DNA of 13,528 bases from Flammula alnicola. Lineage: Eukaryota > Basidiomycota > Agaricomycetes > Agaricales > Strophariaceae. The stretch is from NCBI GenBank assembly GCA_015499995.1, contig JADNRV010000775.1:1-13528 (forward strand). Direction: 5' to 3'. Every line of letters begins with the position of its first letter. Within the stretch, counting starts at the first letter, position 1. The notes beneath the pieces are model-generated. The model ran no database searches, was not told the origin of the DNA, and saw nothing but the letters and a program-made list of their open reading frames with translations. A program made the translations under genes and the position numbers. Shown here in pieces: positions 1 to 7,792 of this stretch.

Positions 1-352
1 TGAACGTTGAACTCTTATATTGTTTAACATAGGTCTTGAATGCAAATGACAGTTTTCCATTGATCTTGATGCCCATATGGAAGTGACCGATTCCTCGTGA
101 GTTAGTGAAAGGGACACCCTGTGCAGTACTCAAACATTTCAATCAAGTTGCAGTTTTGGATTTGATCAAACACGCTGGATCGTAGCTGAGACGGTATCTG
201 TCACTATTTTGCAAGAAACCCCCCAATTCAACGGCAAGACGTTCCGACATGCCTGGGTCGGACTGAAAAACTGAAACTAAAGGATTCATATCATTATAGG
301 AAGTATTCAAGCGGTGATGGACGTACCTCCGACCGTTATAAACGGGAACCAT
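1..352 (-). CDS. partial spliced gene of unknown function, running off the left edge
   Basis: Not recognised. A start codon at 350-352 opens a 26-nt exon (327-352). Two intron-like stretches follow on the minus strand: 263-326 (64 nt, GTACGT donor, acceptor after a T-rich TTTTTCAG) and 119-173 (55 nt, GTGTTT donor, GCACAG acceptor). Exon 2 (174-262) can read PLNWGVSCKIVTDTV. Exon 3 (1-118) can read GVPFTNSRGIGHFHMGIKIN and stays open to the edge. Both peptides look protein-like. The phases do not fit: exon 2 leaves one base, whereas the GVPF frame needs none, and the phase-consistent frame meets a stop within six codons. Either the gene carries an indel or an intron border is misjudged. It starts 28 bp from a divergent plus-strand open frame. 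Confidence 0.35.
337..342 (+). promoter_or_regulatory. possible TATA box for the 381-680 open frame
   Basis: TATAAA lies about 40 bp upstream of the plus-strand start codon at 381. The same bases fall in the first putative exon of the minus-strand gene, so both assignments cannot be fully right. Weak, motif-only call. Confidence 0.25.
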
Positions 353-380
353 CTACCCCTGCCTGTCATCGCCAATATCG

Positions 381-680
381 ATGTCATCGGAGGCCTCCCC
401 ACGTGAGCGCTCATACCAAGGGGCATTCCAGTACCCGCAAAGCACTTACTCCGCACTTGAGGGGGCTTTGACCATGATCCCAAGTCATAGACAGGAAGCC
501 CATACCCACAGACCAGCCGAAAATGCCTACGTTGGCCTCAACTCAGCGGGACAAGCCACAGCATATAACCACATAGCGCGTACTTTGGTAGTAGCCCCTC
601 TGCCGTCGTTTACCCGTACGACCCCCGGTGTCCACTCTTCGTCATTCAGCACACTTCATGATGCTCTACTTGATTCATAA
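381..680 (+). CDS. small hypothetical protein, 99 aa
   Basis: Not recognised. An open frame of 99 codons runs from ATG at 381 to TAA at 678-680. The product is rich in Ser, Ala, Pro, Thr and His, with no predicted membrane segment, signal peptide or known motif. A TATAAA lies about 40 bp upstream. It is divergent from the minus-strand candidate that starts at 352. Length and composition are compatible with a small fungal protein or with a chance frame, and nothing in the sequence decides between them. Confidence 0.35.
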   Translation: MSSEASPRERSYQGAFQYPQSTYSALEGALTMIPSHRQEAHTHRPAENAYVGLNSAGQATAYNHIARTLVVAPLPSFTRTTPGVHSSSFSTLHDALLDS

Positions 681-954
681 TATCGTATTTTCATTACGCC
701 TAAAGACAGTACACTTGTTCCTTGCAGATAAGGCCCGCCGCATGCATACATATTCATATTTGTGCATATGACAGGGGAAGAAGACTGGCTTCCTGTTTCT
801 AAGGCTTAGGCATTATCTTATCCTATAATGGGCCAGCCCTCAGGCCTCAGGCTTCGAGCAAGGCATTGATTGCATCACCATCTTGTCGTATAATGAATCC
901 ATGCCGGCGTGGGTAGGCCTTTACTACAGAAATTTTATTTTTTTGTACAACATT
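681..954. other. intergenic stretch, no gene seen
   Basis: No open frame or family motif was recognised. There is a short imperfect doubling of TCAGGC at 840-852 and a T-rich run near 935-945 next to the Tc1-like remnant. No terminal inverted repeat for that element could be identified here. Confidence 0.5.
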
Positions 955-1305
955 TCATAACGAAATAAAGATGCGACACACATGTGCTAAATGACTCGAT
1001 TGAAGTCCGGAGAGTAGGCAGGTACGCACCAAGCCAGGGGACAAGCCCATCGGGGTAAAGATCTGATTCATTTGGTAGAGCATTTGTACTGCAGTAAGGA
1101 CAGCCCGAGTGATGATTCTTTCAGGGCCTTTTGGTGCAGAGGGTGGCCTGTTGACTGAACCGTACTGATCAAAGAGTGACTGCCATCGATAAAGACTAGA
1201 TCGAGAGACTCCAACAGTATCGACGGTATCTTCAGTGTCCCAGCCTTGATCCCAGAGTTTTAGAGGGCATTCTTTCATATCAGGGCTTACCTTTCGATTT
1301 CCCAT
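955..1305 (-). pseudogene. internally deleted Tc1/mariner-like (DDE) transposase remnant
   Basis: Start ATG at 1303-1305. Residues 1-80 match the N-terminal helix-turn-helix of basidiomycete Tc1-like transposases: MGNRKVSPDMKE, then VSRSSLYRWQSLFDQYGSVN, RPPS and RAVLTAV. This part binds the element's own ends. Just after LYQMN the frame breaks. The next family motif, SDLYPDG (normally SDLYLDE), is in another frame around 1050-1066. Directly after it, in a third frame at 987-1025, comes PAYSPDFN, the catalytic-domain signature that normally lies about 200 residues further on, followed by a TAG where the NPIE glutamate would be. The catalytic core with its first two acidic residues is therefore deleted and the remnant cannot code for an active enzyme. 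Confidence 0.85.
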
Positions 1306-1323
1306 AGCTTTAGGACAGGTAGA

Positions 1324-2035
1324 CTATCGAGAAAGAGCACGGGAGAGAGAACAAAGGAAGTACGGCGTGCTGGCACCCTTGCGAAGCCAATTCCCAAAAT
1401 GGAAATGACGCATGTTGTGGTCATCCAAAAAATTCACAACCACACTGTACTCTGAAAGCGCTGTAAGCATTGTAGACGCGATTTGGCGCCTCAAAACGTG
1501 CGCAATAGACCAACCGCGGGAGAGACTGGGATACGTAATGCATCGGCGGAGGCCATCCATCCATCACTCACCTTTTCGTCATCATCGAGTTGTATTTGTC
1601 TCACTCTGTGACATCTCCACGAGCACCGTTCGGGACGAATTTACCAGAATCAAGTATGATGGCACAGAAAGCGCACCCAATGAGCGGGCGCCAGCTGGAT
1701 ACCGCCATACAAGAAAGTGCCTCGTCAGAGTTGGGCGCTGAATGGAAACCTGGGGGGAAATCGAACACGAACCACGTATCATGTTTGCGCAAGCTTGCAC
1801 AGGCTTGATCGTGTTTCGCGGCCCGTACGCTCGCGACCGTGTCGCGACCAGCCGTTTTTGTTTAAACTCCGACCGAAAAGAACGTCCAGAACGCCATCAA
1901 AGAACGGCGGCAAACGCCGGGGTTTGTATCTCCCGCCAGAACGACGCCGTGGGTGATAGTGCTATTGAGGTTCTATGCGCCAAATATACATACATTCACG
2001 TCTATTTCCCAGGGTTTGTGATTATTCCCTCCTAA
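1324..2035. other. region with overlapping open frames on both strands, no recognised gene
   Basis: Several 60-109 codon frames overlap on both strands and none carries a motif I know. The most protein-like is minus 1324-1560, ending at 1324, with a stretch reading ALSEYSVVVNFLDDHNMRHF. A GTGAGT donor sits just upstream of it on the minus strand near 1572-1577, with a possible CCCAG acceptor about 46 nt on, so it may be an exon of an unrecognised minus-strand gene continuing from 1601-1792. On the plus strand 1742-2035 is open for 97 codons, ending in a hydrophobic Tyr/Phe-rich tail. These are left as unresolved possibilities. Confidence 0.25.
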
Positions 2036-2597
2036 ATAATGTAATATACCTCAAATTAAGGCTGGATAGCGGTGTCTGTGGGGAAATTAAAACAAGGGGT
2101 GCGTGAACCTTAATGGCTGACCAGGGTCAGTTAGTTAGTCCAGCCGCTGGCTGCCGAAAAAAATATTATACCCTCTATAAATGTCCCAAAATAGGCGCTG
2201 TGAAGTGACCAAGGCAGGTTTTACACCATATATTGCTTACATCTATTAAAAACTAGCTGGAACATAGTTTGCGGCACTGAGTGGATGACACAATCAATCA
2301 TTGGATCATATTTAGCCTAATGTGACTTTCTCAGCCATTTTCAACAGTCAAAAATTATATTTCATTGGAATACTATACTAATACATCTACAGTACCATTT
2401 AGAATGTATAAATCTCGAGCAAGCACCTCATGAATGGGTTGCGAGACGTGCGAGGAATCCGGTGGAAGGGCAAGCGCCGTCTCATCGCTGATGTAATATT
2501 ACATATCGGGATAGTTCTGATTATGTTAGTTAGTTAGTCGTGAAATATTGGCTTAAAAATAAATCGACTAGGTACTTTTTTCATTTGGGCATGATTT
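2036..2597. other. AT-rich intergenic region, no gene seen
   Basis: No open frame of note. It holds short GTTA runs (GTTAGTTAGTC near 2129-2139, and again near 2525-2540) and a 14-bp palindrome, ATGTAATATTACAT, near 2490-2503. These look like low-complexity intergenic DNA rather than an ordered array. Confidence 0.5.
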
Positions 2598-2634
2598 AAA
2601 AAAGGAGGAGGAGGAGGGGAAGGAGGAAGGGATT
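2598..2634 (+). repeat. purine-rich GGA/GAA microsatellite
   Basis: A run of A followed by repeated GGA units with GAA and GGG interruptions forms an almost uninterrupted purine tract of about 35 nt. The complementary strand is a matching pyrimidine tract. Confidence 0.8.
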
Positions 2635-2693
2635 CATGCTGGATACAACGAGCATCCAAGCGTGTTGGAAGCAGTTAGTATTAGTGATCTTTG

Positions 2694-2716
2694 GTGCATC
2701 TATAACATAGATGCAC
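2694..2716. repeat. perfect 10-bp inverted repeat with 3-nt loop
   Basis: GTGCATCTAT is followed by AAC and then ATAGATGCAC, an exact reverse complement. No T-run follows and no gene boundary is evident, so a terminator role is not claimed. Confidence 0.7.
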
Positions 2717-2719
2717 GGT

Positions 2720-3049
2720 AAGTTCAAAAATCCGTTGGATTCTCGCTTGCGAAACAGATTGCCGTATAGATTTGATGAGCCTAGCGTTGGCGGGAGCTCC
2801 ACGGCAGGATTTTGGCATTTGACGTTCAGAAGTCACCAACTTGCCGCTTCTGAGTTTCAATTTGGCAGGGCATCCCGCGCTTCCTTCCTCCCATTCCAGG
2901 CGCTGCAAATGGTGTGAGTAATTTATCATAGCAATAATCGAACAAAATCGGTTCATTTCTGACAAAAACATTACATGTACTACATGATATGGTGTACCGA
3001 AGAGAACACAAGAGAACCAATATAGAGGGTTGTTTCTCGACCTCGCGAC
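2720..3049. other. no supported gene
   Basis: Overlapping 64-96 codon frames occur on both strands without recognisable motifs or matching splice signals. The stretch is probably the 3' flank of the minus-strand gene that ends at 3050. Confidence 0.4.
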
Positions 3050-3890
3050 CTACATCCCAGCCCCGAGCGATATTGGCCGTTCACGATCTTGGAACAGTGT
3101 TCCATGCTTCCTTCTTTTGTTCGAGCTTTTCTTTGCGAAGTAAGGACCTTGAAACAAGATAGTCAATTAGTTACGAATTTGTGAAAAACAATTGACCACT
3201 TCTTACTTTCTGGGAGTGCTTCAAAACTCGATCTGGAGCTGGACGCAACGGTATCTGCGGTGTCACTTTGCGACTCTGGTTTGCTAGCTAGAGATGAGCA
3301 ATATCCGCGAGCAGGAAAACATAACAGGATAGATAAGCATACCAGTTAATTTAATGATATCGAGGCAGGAGACTGCCAGGCCAGAGGTGACTTGAGCAGA
3401 GAATGTGCAATGCAAGGTGGTAAGTGAGAGGTGAATGGAAAAAAATCAGGCTGACTCACAGGGGATTTTTCAGCATTAAGAGCTAGATAGAGTACAGTAA
3501 GTAATGTTGTCCCAAGATCATGAATCACACGTACTTTGAAAAGCTTGGATCCTATCCAGAGCTTGTCTCTCCCGCCACTAATGCCCCAATTTCACCCATT
3601 CCAGCATCCTGTACTTGATCAAGAGGAGCCGCCGAGTCTGGCGTAGTTGATGGAGGAACAGCCAATGACTCCAGAGACTGAACCGTTGTCCTTGACACAG
3701 ATGGAACTGGCGGTGGTTGAAGAGAAACTCCCGCAGCAGATGTTATCTCGATCCTGTCAGCGTGACGCAAACACCATTGGCAGTGTCAAGCAATTGTCTG
3801 AAGTGGTACTCACCTTCGTTGTAGATGAAACTGCTGGTGTCTCATTTGGCTCGGTGGTCTCGCTGGCAGGCTTGGCGCAAAGAGGAAGGG
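3050..3890 (-). CDS. spliced minus-strand gene of unknown function, possibly damaged
   Basis: Not recognised, but the last two exons fit together well. The terminal exon 3050-3147 ends at TAG 3050-3052 and reads SPYFAKKSSNKRRKHGTLFQ then a tail ending LGAGM. The exon before it (3207-3287) reads KPESQSDTADTVASSSRSSF and joins in phase across a 59-nt intron (3148-3206, GTAAGA donor, TTTCAAG acceptor). Exon 3343-3390 (TSGLAVSCLDIIKLT) joins in phase across 3288-3342. Upstream, 3460-3570 can read LWIGSKLFKVRVIHDLGTTL, but its donor at 3459 leaves a phase that does not fit the next exon, and a stop separates it from the Pro/Ser-rich stretch 3552-3753. A further 60-nt intron with GTGAGT and a CTGAC branch lies at 3754-3813. 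The tail is basic (KKSSNKRRK) and could act in nuclear targeting. The start codon is unresolved. Confidence 0.5.
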
Positions 3891-4099
3891 TGAAACTTAG
3901 GGTGAAAACGGAGAAAACGTCCAAGTCGAGTCAGTGACTCAGTGGATGGCCGAAGTGGCTGTTTCCAGGTCACGTGAAGTAACAACTTTCTGAGCCACTG
4001 GCAAGAGAACTTTGCAAAGTGTGCCCTGCATGGAGGTGAATATGACAAATGTTGGATGCATTTAGAATATGGAATTGACATGGAATGGAAATTATGCGA

Positions 4100-4900
4100 G
4101 GAGAATTAAGCTAGCGACAGAATTACATTTTTTTGACCGACTGTAAACAATTTTAACCGATGCAATTGGTAAATACCGAGCATAACCAATCTAAGCCAAA
4201 CTGAACCGCCGGCATTCTCACTGGGCTTCAGTACTTTAGGCCTCTCAACTTTAAAGAGGTTGTCAAGGGTTGTTCTCACGTCATCCTAACACATTGAAAT
4301 ATTTTATTTGGAAGAAATTTATTTTATGGCTCAGCAGAGAGAGAACGAGAATAAGTTTGACCCCTCAAAAGGCAAGGACTTAAAAGTTAAAGCTAGAAGC
4401 TTGTCCAAGGTGGCGGCCAATTGAACTCCATACACGGCTTCCTACTCCGGTTCTTTGCAATACATATTAAAATAGGGAGATAATGAATTGAAGGTACGGT
4501 TTATTTAGAATTTTTCGACCGTCTGGAATTCCAATCCGGGGCTTCGGTATGTACTAACCTGCATCGCTTGCTGCACTGTGCTTCAATTTTTCGAAACTTA
4601 CTGCCAAAAACAGCTGCTTCGATGATAAAAAAAGGTAAAAGGAAGTAATATATGGGCACTCAGCTGCAGCTCGAAGGAACAAGGAACTCGTAAAATTTTC
4701 AGAGAGCGACCTGCCTCACTGGCAGCCTGAGTGCCTGTATTTTCATTCCTACAATCAAAATACGACCACGGACCAATCTTTCAGCTGCTCAACAGTCTTG
4801 GATTATCATAGAAAAAGGAGAATATGGGTAAATGAGCTCGGAGATTTTATATTCAACATAAAATGCAGCATAATTCTCGGCTTTTTCTGTGAATAGAGGG
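4100..4900. other. long intergenic stretch, no gene seen
   Basis: No open frame over about 60 codons on either strand and no recognised repeat family. A loose run of ACCGA-like motifs appears at 4135-4210 and may be a degenerate tandem repeat or chance. Confidence 0.5.
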
Positions 4901-4908
4901 CCTTGACG

Positions 4909-5290
4909 CACATCTAACAAGCTGCCGGGCCTGCCGGAGACGGAGTTTGATTCAGAGGCACACGCTTGGACGTCAGAAGACGAAAGCGAGAGCTCCCGCC
5001 AACCTTACCCGTCCCCGCCGCTGATGTCTCCTATAAATAAGTCGAAACCAAATAATCAACAAAGGCGCACCGGCGTTCAAGATTTCCCGAATTCCGGACC
5101 TTCCTTTTATATTCAATTAGAATCAAAGTTCAAGGCGGAAATAACTGGTTCGGATCAATCCACCTTTTCGAATGCCGCTCTTTGTTTATCTTTATTTTTC
5201 TTTATGTTATGTCGCAGCAATCGGCTTGCTTCAAACTGCCCGTCAGTAGGGGGTTTGCTCGCACACGACGCTTGCCCGCAGTTCTCGTGA
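4909..5290 (+). pseudogene. open reading stretch running into repeat module A, unknown product
   Basis: From about 4909 a plus-strand frame reads an acidic, Ser-rich segment (LPGLPETEFDSEAHAWTSED, then ESESSRQ) straight into the repeat-A peptide (YPSPPLMSPINKSKPNNQ) and on through the Q repeat to a stop at 5288-5290. Only the part before 5004 is not repeat-derived. A stop (TGA near 4902) precedes it, so it would have to begin at a splice acceptor. It may be an exon fragment truncated by the repeat. No function can be assigned. The second A copy at 7133 keeps the same frame for its shared part, with three amino-acid changes. Confidence 0.3.
5004..5141 (+). repeat. repeat module A, copy 1 (138 bp)
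   Basis: Direct repeat of 7133-7260, with 3 substitutions and one 10-bp insertion (TTAGAATCAA, flanked by TCAA microhomology). Its last 43 bp (5099-5141), the A end, also occurs inverted at 5711-5748. The module contains CTATAAATAAG and, on the opposite strand, a TATAAAAGGAAGG-like stretch, so a promoter origin is possible but unproven. Confidence 0.9.
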
Positions 5291-5552
5291 TATACCTTGG
5301 ATCTTTCGGCGCAAACACTGATGCGCATCGAATTAAAAATTTTGTCGACTCAGATCCTCTCAGGGGCCCTTCTTACCTATACTGGAGCGTGATTGATGTG
5401 CCATAAATGCGAAAATCGCCGACGCACGCACTGTGATTCAGAGACGATATTTTCCGCTGTAACGTTGAAAGTACATCAACGCACTACCTTAAATTTCGGA
5501 CATTAGAAAAATATTACCTAATGTGCTTCCCTTCGAATTCTATCTCCCAAAA
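5147..5552 (-). repeat. repeat module Q, copy 1
   Basis: The reverse complement matches 7921-8328 over about 400 bp at high identity with scattered substitutions and small indels. Easily matched landmarks are GAAGGGAAGCACATTAGGTA, CATTTATGGCACATCAATCA and CCCCCTACTGACGGGCAGTT. It starts 5 bp after the end of A copy 1. The long frame reported by simple translation in Q copy 2 (minus, 8069-8485) is repeat sequence without recognisable domains. Confidence 0.88.
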
Positions 5553-5564
5553 GCTCCAAAAGTC

Positions 5565-5692
5565 CAGGCTCCTAAAACCACCTCTCGTATCTCGAGGACG
5601 ACTTACTTATGTGAGGGGGAGTTGATAATAATATGAAATATGAGGGAGGGTGGCTGTGTTGATAAAGCAATAGCCAAATAAACAAATGAACG
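5565..5692 (-). repeat. repeat module P, copy 1
   Basis: The reverse complement matches 8877-8989, with landmarks CATTTGTTTATTTGGCTATT and GAGATACGAGAGGTGGTTTT. Copy 1 has an extra TAAG (CATAAGTAAGTCG versus CATAAGTCG) and a longer TATT-rich segment. Here P is joined directly to Q through about 12 bp, whereas in the 7884-9032 element they stand in the opposite order. Confidence 0.88.
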
Positions 5693-5710
5693 TTCCTCCT
5701 CCACTTTTGA

Positions 5711-5748
5711 GTTTCCGCCTTGAACTTTAAATATATAAAAGGAAGGTC
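5711..5748 (-). repeat. inverted copy of the repeat A end
   Basis: The plus strand starts TTTCCGCCTTGAACTTT and ends AAAGGAAGGTCC, the reverse complement of the A ends at 5099-5141 and 7225-7260. Against 7225-7260 it differs by one substitution and a 2-bp TA insertion. The stop codon of the minus-strand fragment 5749-6008 lies immediately next to it, so this is a sharp junction. Confidence 0.88.
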
Positions 5749-6149
5749 CTAAGAATAACTCCCGCCCTCTGCGCCTCTGTTTGCAGTTTGGGCGACATGG
5801 CACGATCGACGCCGATCGTTGCAAAGACGTATCTGGATGCGCCGTGGATTCTGGCTCTGTACAATCTCCTCGCGTTCATGATTTCTTGACCACGGCAGAT
5901 GCTGGACACCGCCGTTGGCAAAAATCATCGGAATGTCTTCCTTTTCAAAGTTCAAGCTCGCATTCACAAATTTCTTCACTCGGGAGTGCCTCTCGATGTA
6001 ACGTCTATCTAAATGTGAGTAACTGTAACTTGGATTCAGAAGCTTGAGGTGGCATAGACAAACCGCTTTCGTGACCTTGTAGTCGCTTCAAGGGCTTCCA
6101 TCCTTCAACGTTAATCTCGTCTGAGCCCCAGATCTTCCCTCGAGCATTT
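5749..6149 (-). pseudogene. HIR1: HIR1/HIRA-like WD40 gene fragment, joined to an unrecognised segment
   Basis: Exon 6064-6149 reads GKIWGSDEINVEGWKPLKRL then QGHES. This matches the loop and WD40 blade start of the HIR1/HIRA histone H3-H4 chaperone, whose usual continuation is GHESDV followed by AWSP. A 55-nt intron follows (6009-6063, GTTTGT donor, TTTAG acceptor) and restores the expected Asp. The next exon is open in phase to a TAG at 5749-5751 and reads RRYIERHSRVKKFVN and ASLNFEKEDIPMIFANGGV. I do not recognise that as HIR1, so the fragment may be chimeric. Only about 29 residues are HIR1-like out of a protein usually over 800 aa long, so this is a remnant and not a gene. The exon is preceded by a plausible acceptor (TTCTTAG). 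The plus strand of 5797-6000 also reads as short protein-like segments, but with a stop inside. Confidence 0.6.
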
Positions 6150-6198
6150 CTAAGAATCAATTTCACATTAGAAAAGAACGCAAAGAACATAAGTATAA

Positions 6199-6914
6199 TT
6201 CTATGACCCCACATCCGGACGCATATCTATCGACGGGCAAGACATCCACCACGTCCAACTCGAATCATTACGGCGTGCGATTGGCGTCATTCCACAGGAC
6301 ACGCCGCTTTTCCACGCAGATATCATGTATAACATTCGCTATGAATGGCTCGATGCGACCGAGGAGGTGAAGGAGGTTGCGCACAAGGCGAATCGATTGA
6401 GCGGCTGCCGGATGGTTATGCAACGGTGGTCGCTGAGCGCTGAGCGCGGGCTGATGATCAGCAGAGGGGAGAAGCAGCACTTGGCAGTGGCGAGAGCGAT
6501 GTTGAAGGATCCGCCCATTTTGTTCTTTGACGAACCTGTACGTCTTTTCTTGGGAGGGTTCGTCGGTCCTTTTGATAGAGCTGACTATTTTGGCTCGACT
6601 CTTTAGACTTCCGTGTTGGATGCTCATACAGAGTCAGAGCTTATGAAGAACATAAATACTGTGCTGCTAGATAAAGCACGCACAGGTATATTCGTAGCAC
6701 ACAAGCTGCGCACCACGGTGGTTGAGGCTGGTAGAGGCTGGTATGTCTCTTTCTTCGCTCCTCTTCCTTTCGCTTTCTTTTTTGCTCTATGTGACTAATG
6801 CCATTGTTCTATACACTTGCAGACCTGATCATTGTGTTAAAAGAGGGCGAGGTTGTGGAACAAGGCACACACGAAGAGCTGATGCGGACGACTTCATCCA
6901 ATTACTGTTGTTGA
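6199..6914 (+). pseudogene. ATM1: ATM1-like mitochondrial ABC transporter, nucleotide-binding domain fragment
   Basis: Three exon pieces encode the C-terminal part of an ABCB7/Atm1-type ATPase domain, which in the intact protein powers export across the mitochondrial inner membrane for cytosolic iron-sulphur assembly. Piece 1 (6199-6537) reads FYDPTSGRISIDGQDI, the Q-loop GVIPQDTPLF, a degraded signature (ISRGEKQH for LSGGEKQR) and Walker B ILFFDE. A 69-nt intron (6538-6606) splits DEP from TSVLDAHTESELM. Piece 2 carries the H-loop VAHKL. A second intron ends at 6822, and piece 3 reads LIIVLKEGEVVEQGTHEELM before TGA at 6912-6914. Walker A and all transmembrane segments are absent: upstream of 6199 the frame hits TAA at once and opposite-strand HIR1-like sequence begins 50 bp away. 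The second donor site is tandemly duplicated. Introns are retained, so it is DNA-derived and not a retrocopy. Confidence 0.9.
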
Positions 6915-7132
6915 TTGTTAATTAACTAGTACAAAATTGTTGCTAGACTCGGAGAAACTTACTGAAATGGGCTTTCAATGCTCAACTGCCGTCTCTAGAA
7001 CGCGCTTCTCGTCTTAGGGTGTGATTCTTCTCGATCCTCGTGGTGGACAGTAACAGCGAAGCACCGTTGATCAAGATGTGGGTCGAAGACTCGAAGTTGA
7101 CATTTTGCGTGGGTACACGGCCAAGCGGCCCA
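6915..7132. other. short unassigned stretch between the ATM1 fragment and repeat A
   Basis: Both strands have peptide-like readings over 7022-7130: plus FSILVVDSNSEAPLIKMWVE, minus NVNFESSTHILINGASLLL. The minus reading faintly resembles the start of an ABCF-type ATPase domain, but the conserved GRRYGL-type continuation is missing. It may be a third captured fragment. No assignment is made. Confidence 0.25.
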
Positions 7133-7260
7133 CTTACCCGTCCCCGCCGCTGATGTCTCCTATAAATAAGTCGAAACCAAATAATCAAGAAAGGCGCACC
7201 GGCGTTCAAAATTTCCCGAATGCCGGACCTTCCTTTTATATTCAAAGTTCAAGGCGGAAA
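7133..7260 (+). repeat. repeat module A, copy 2 (128 bp)
   Basis: Direct repeat of 5004-5141. The shared frame encodes the same peptide with Q to E, D to N and S to A changes, so all three substitutions are non-synonymous, which argues against conservation as protein. Its end (7225-7260) is an inverted match of 5711-5748, and together they bracket the HIR1 and ATM1 fragments. Confidence 0.9.
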
Positions 7261-7270
7261 GTGAGTAACT

Positions 7271-7312
7271 GTTCTCCTCTCGATATAGGTTCGGAGCAAG
7301 CCGCTTGCTCCG
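7271..7312. repeat. remnant of an N-element end, followed by a 9-bp hairpin
   Basis: TTCTCCTCTCGATATA (7272-7287) matches the tip of nested element N (TCCTCTCGATAG) and sits next to GGTTCGG, the same target sequence N occupies at 8324-8328 on the other strand. It is probably a deletion or excision remnant of N. Next to it CGGAGCAAG, CCG, CTTGCTCCG (7292-7312) forms a perfect 9-bp stem with a 3-nt loop. Confidence 0.6.
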
Positions 7313-7792
7313 GCCCGGTACGGGTAATCCTTCGCAGAAGGGGCTTGTGCCAAACTGCCTGAAATCAGAGGTTTCGTCTTTGGCCATTCGCACTCTTCAC
7401 ATTCAACGCGCTATAAAAATTCAACTCGGGTTACATTATATACATGCATATATGTCATTTTTATGATTTAGCGCTGCAAAATACATGCGTAAAAATATTG
7501 AAAAGAGGTGATAGTGTATTGGCAGGGAGGATGAAGAAATCCTCGCGTCGTGGAGGCCACTGGCCTTCAACGTGCCCAACAAAATTAACACGACATGTCC
7601 TAATACTTGTAAGGCCTTTTGCTTCCTCAGATTGTGTCCCGTGCTGAAGACATGCATTTAAAGTCAAGGCGAAGGAAATGGGCTCCAGGAAGCCGTGTAA
7701 TGTCACGTAATGTCACGTACGTGACAGCGCGCGTCGTGCGTAGCGCGTCTGCGTCAAGGCAGATAAGTATATCTCATCCTCTCCCCTCCACA
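7313..7792. other. no supported gene, weak Q-like similarity and short repeats
   Basis: GGCTTGTGCCAAACTGCC near 7344 resembles GGCTTGCTTCAAACTGCC of module Q, suggesting an older, diverged Q copy. TAATGTCACG is repeated twice in tandem at 7698-7717, followed by the palindrome GTCACGTACGTGAC (7712-7725). Open frames of 67-81 codons on both strands carry no motifs. Confidence 0.4.

Noticed and set aside
2490..2503. ATGTAATATTACAT palindrome as a regulatory site
   Set aside because: AT-rich surroundings make such palindromes likely by chance, and no gene boundary is nearby.
3647..3937. 96-codon plus-strand frame with an acidic, protein-like start
   Set aside because: It lies opposite a minus-strand segment with a good 60-nt intron (3754-3813), and antisense of Pro/Ser-rich coding often reads this way.
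5099..5748. Reading 5099-5748 as a 650-bp element with GGACC tips
   Set aside because: The repeat A homology extends outward beyond 5099 (to 5004) and also at 7133-7224, so GGACC is not an element tip. The TTTCCGCC side is the better candidate end.
7022..7138. Minus-strand reading resembling the start of an ABCF-type ATPase
   Set aside because: Only about 19 residues look similar, the conserved continuation is absent and the opposite strand is equally protein-like.
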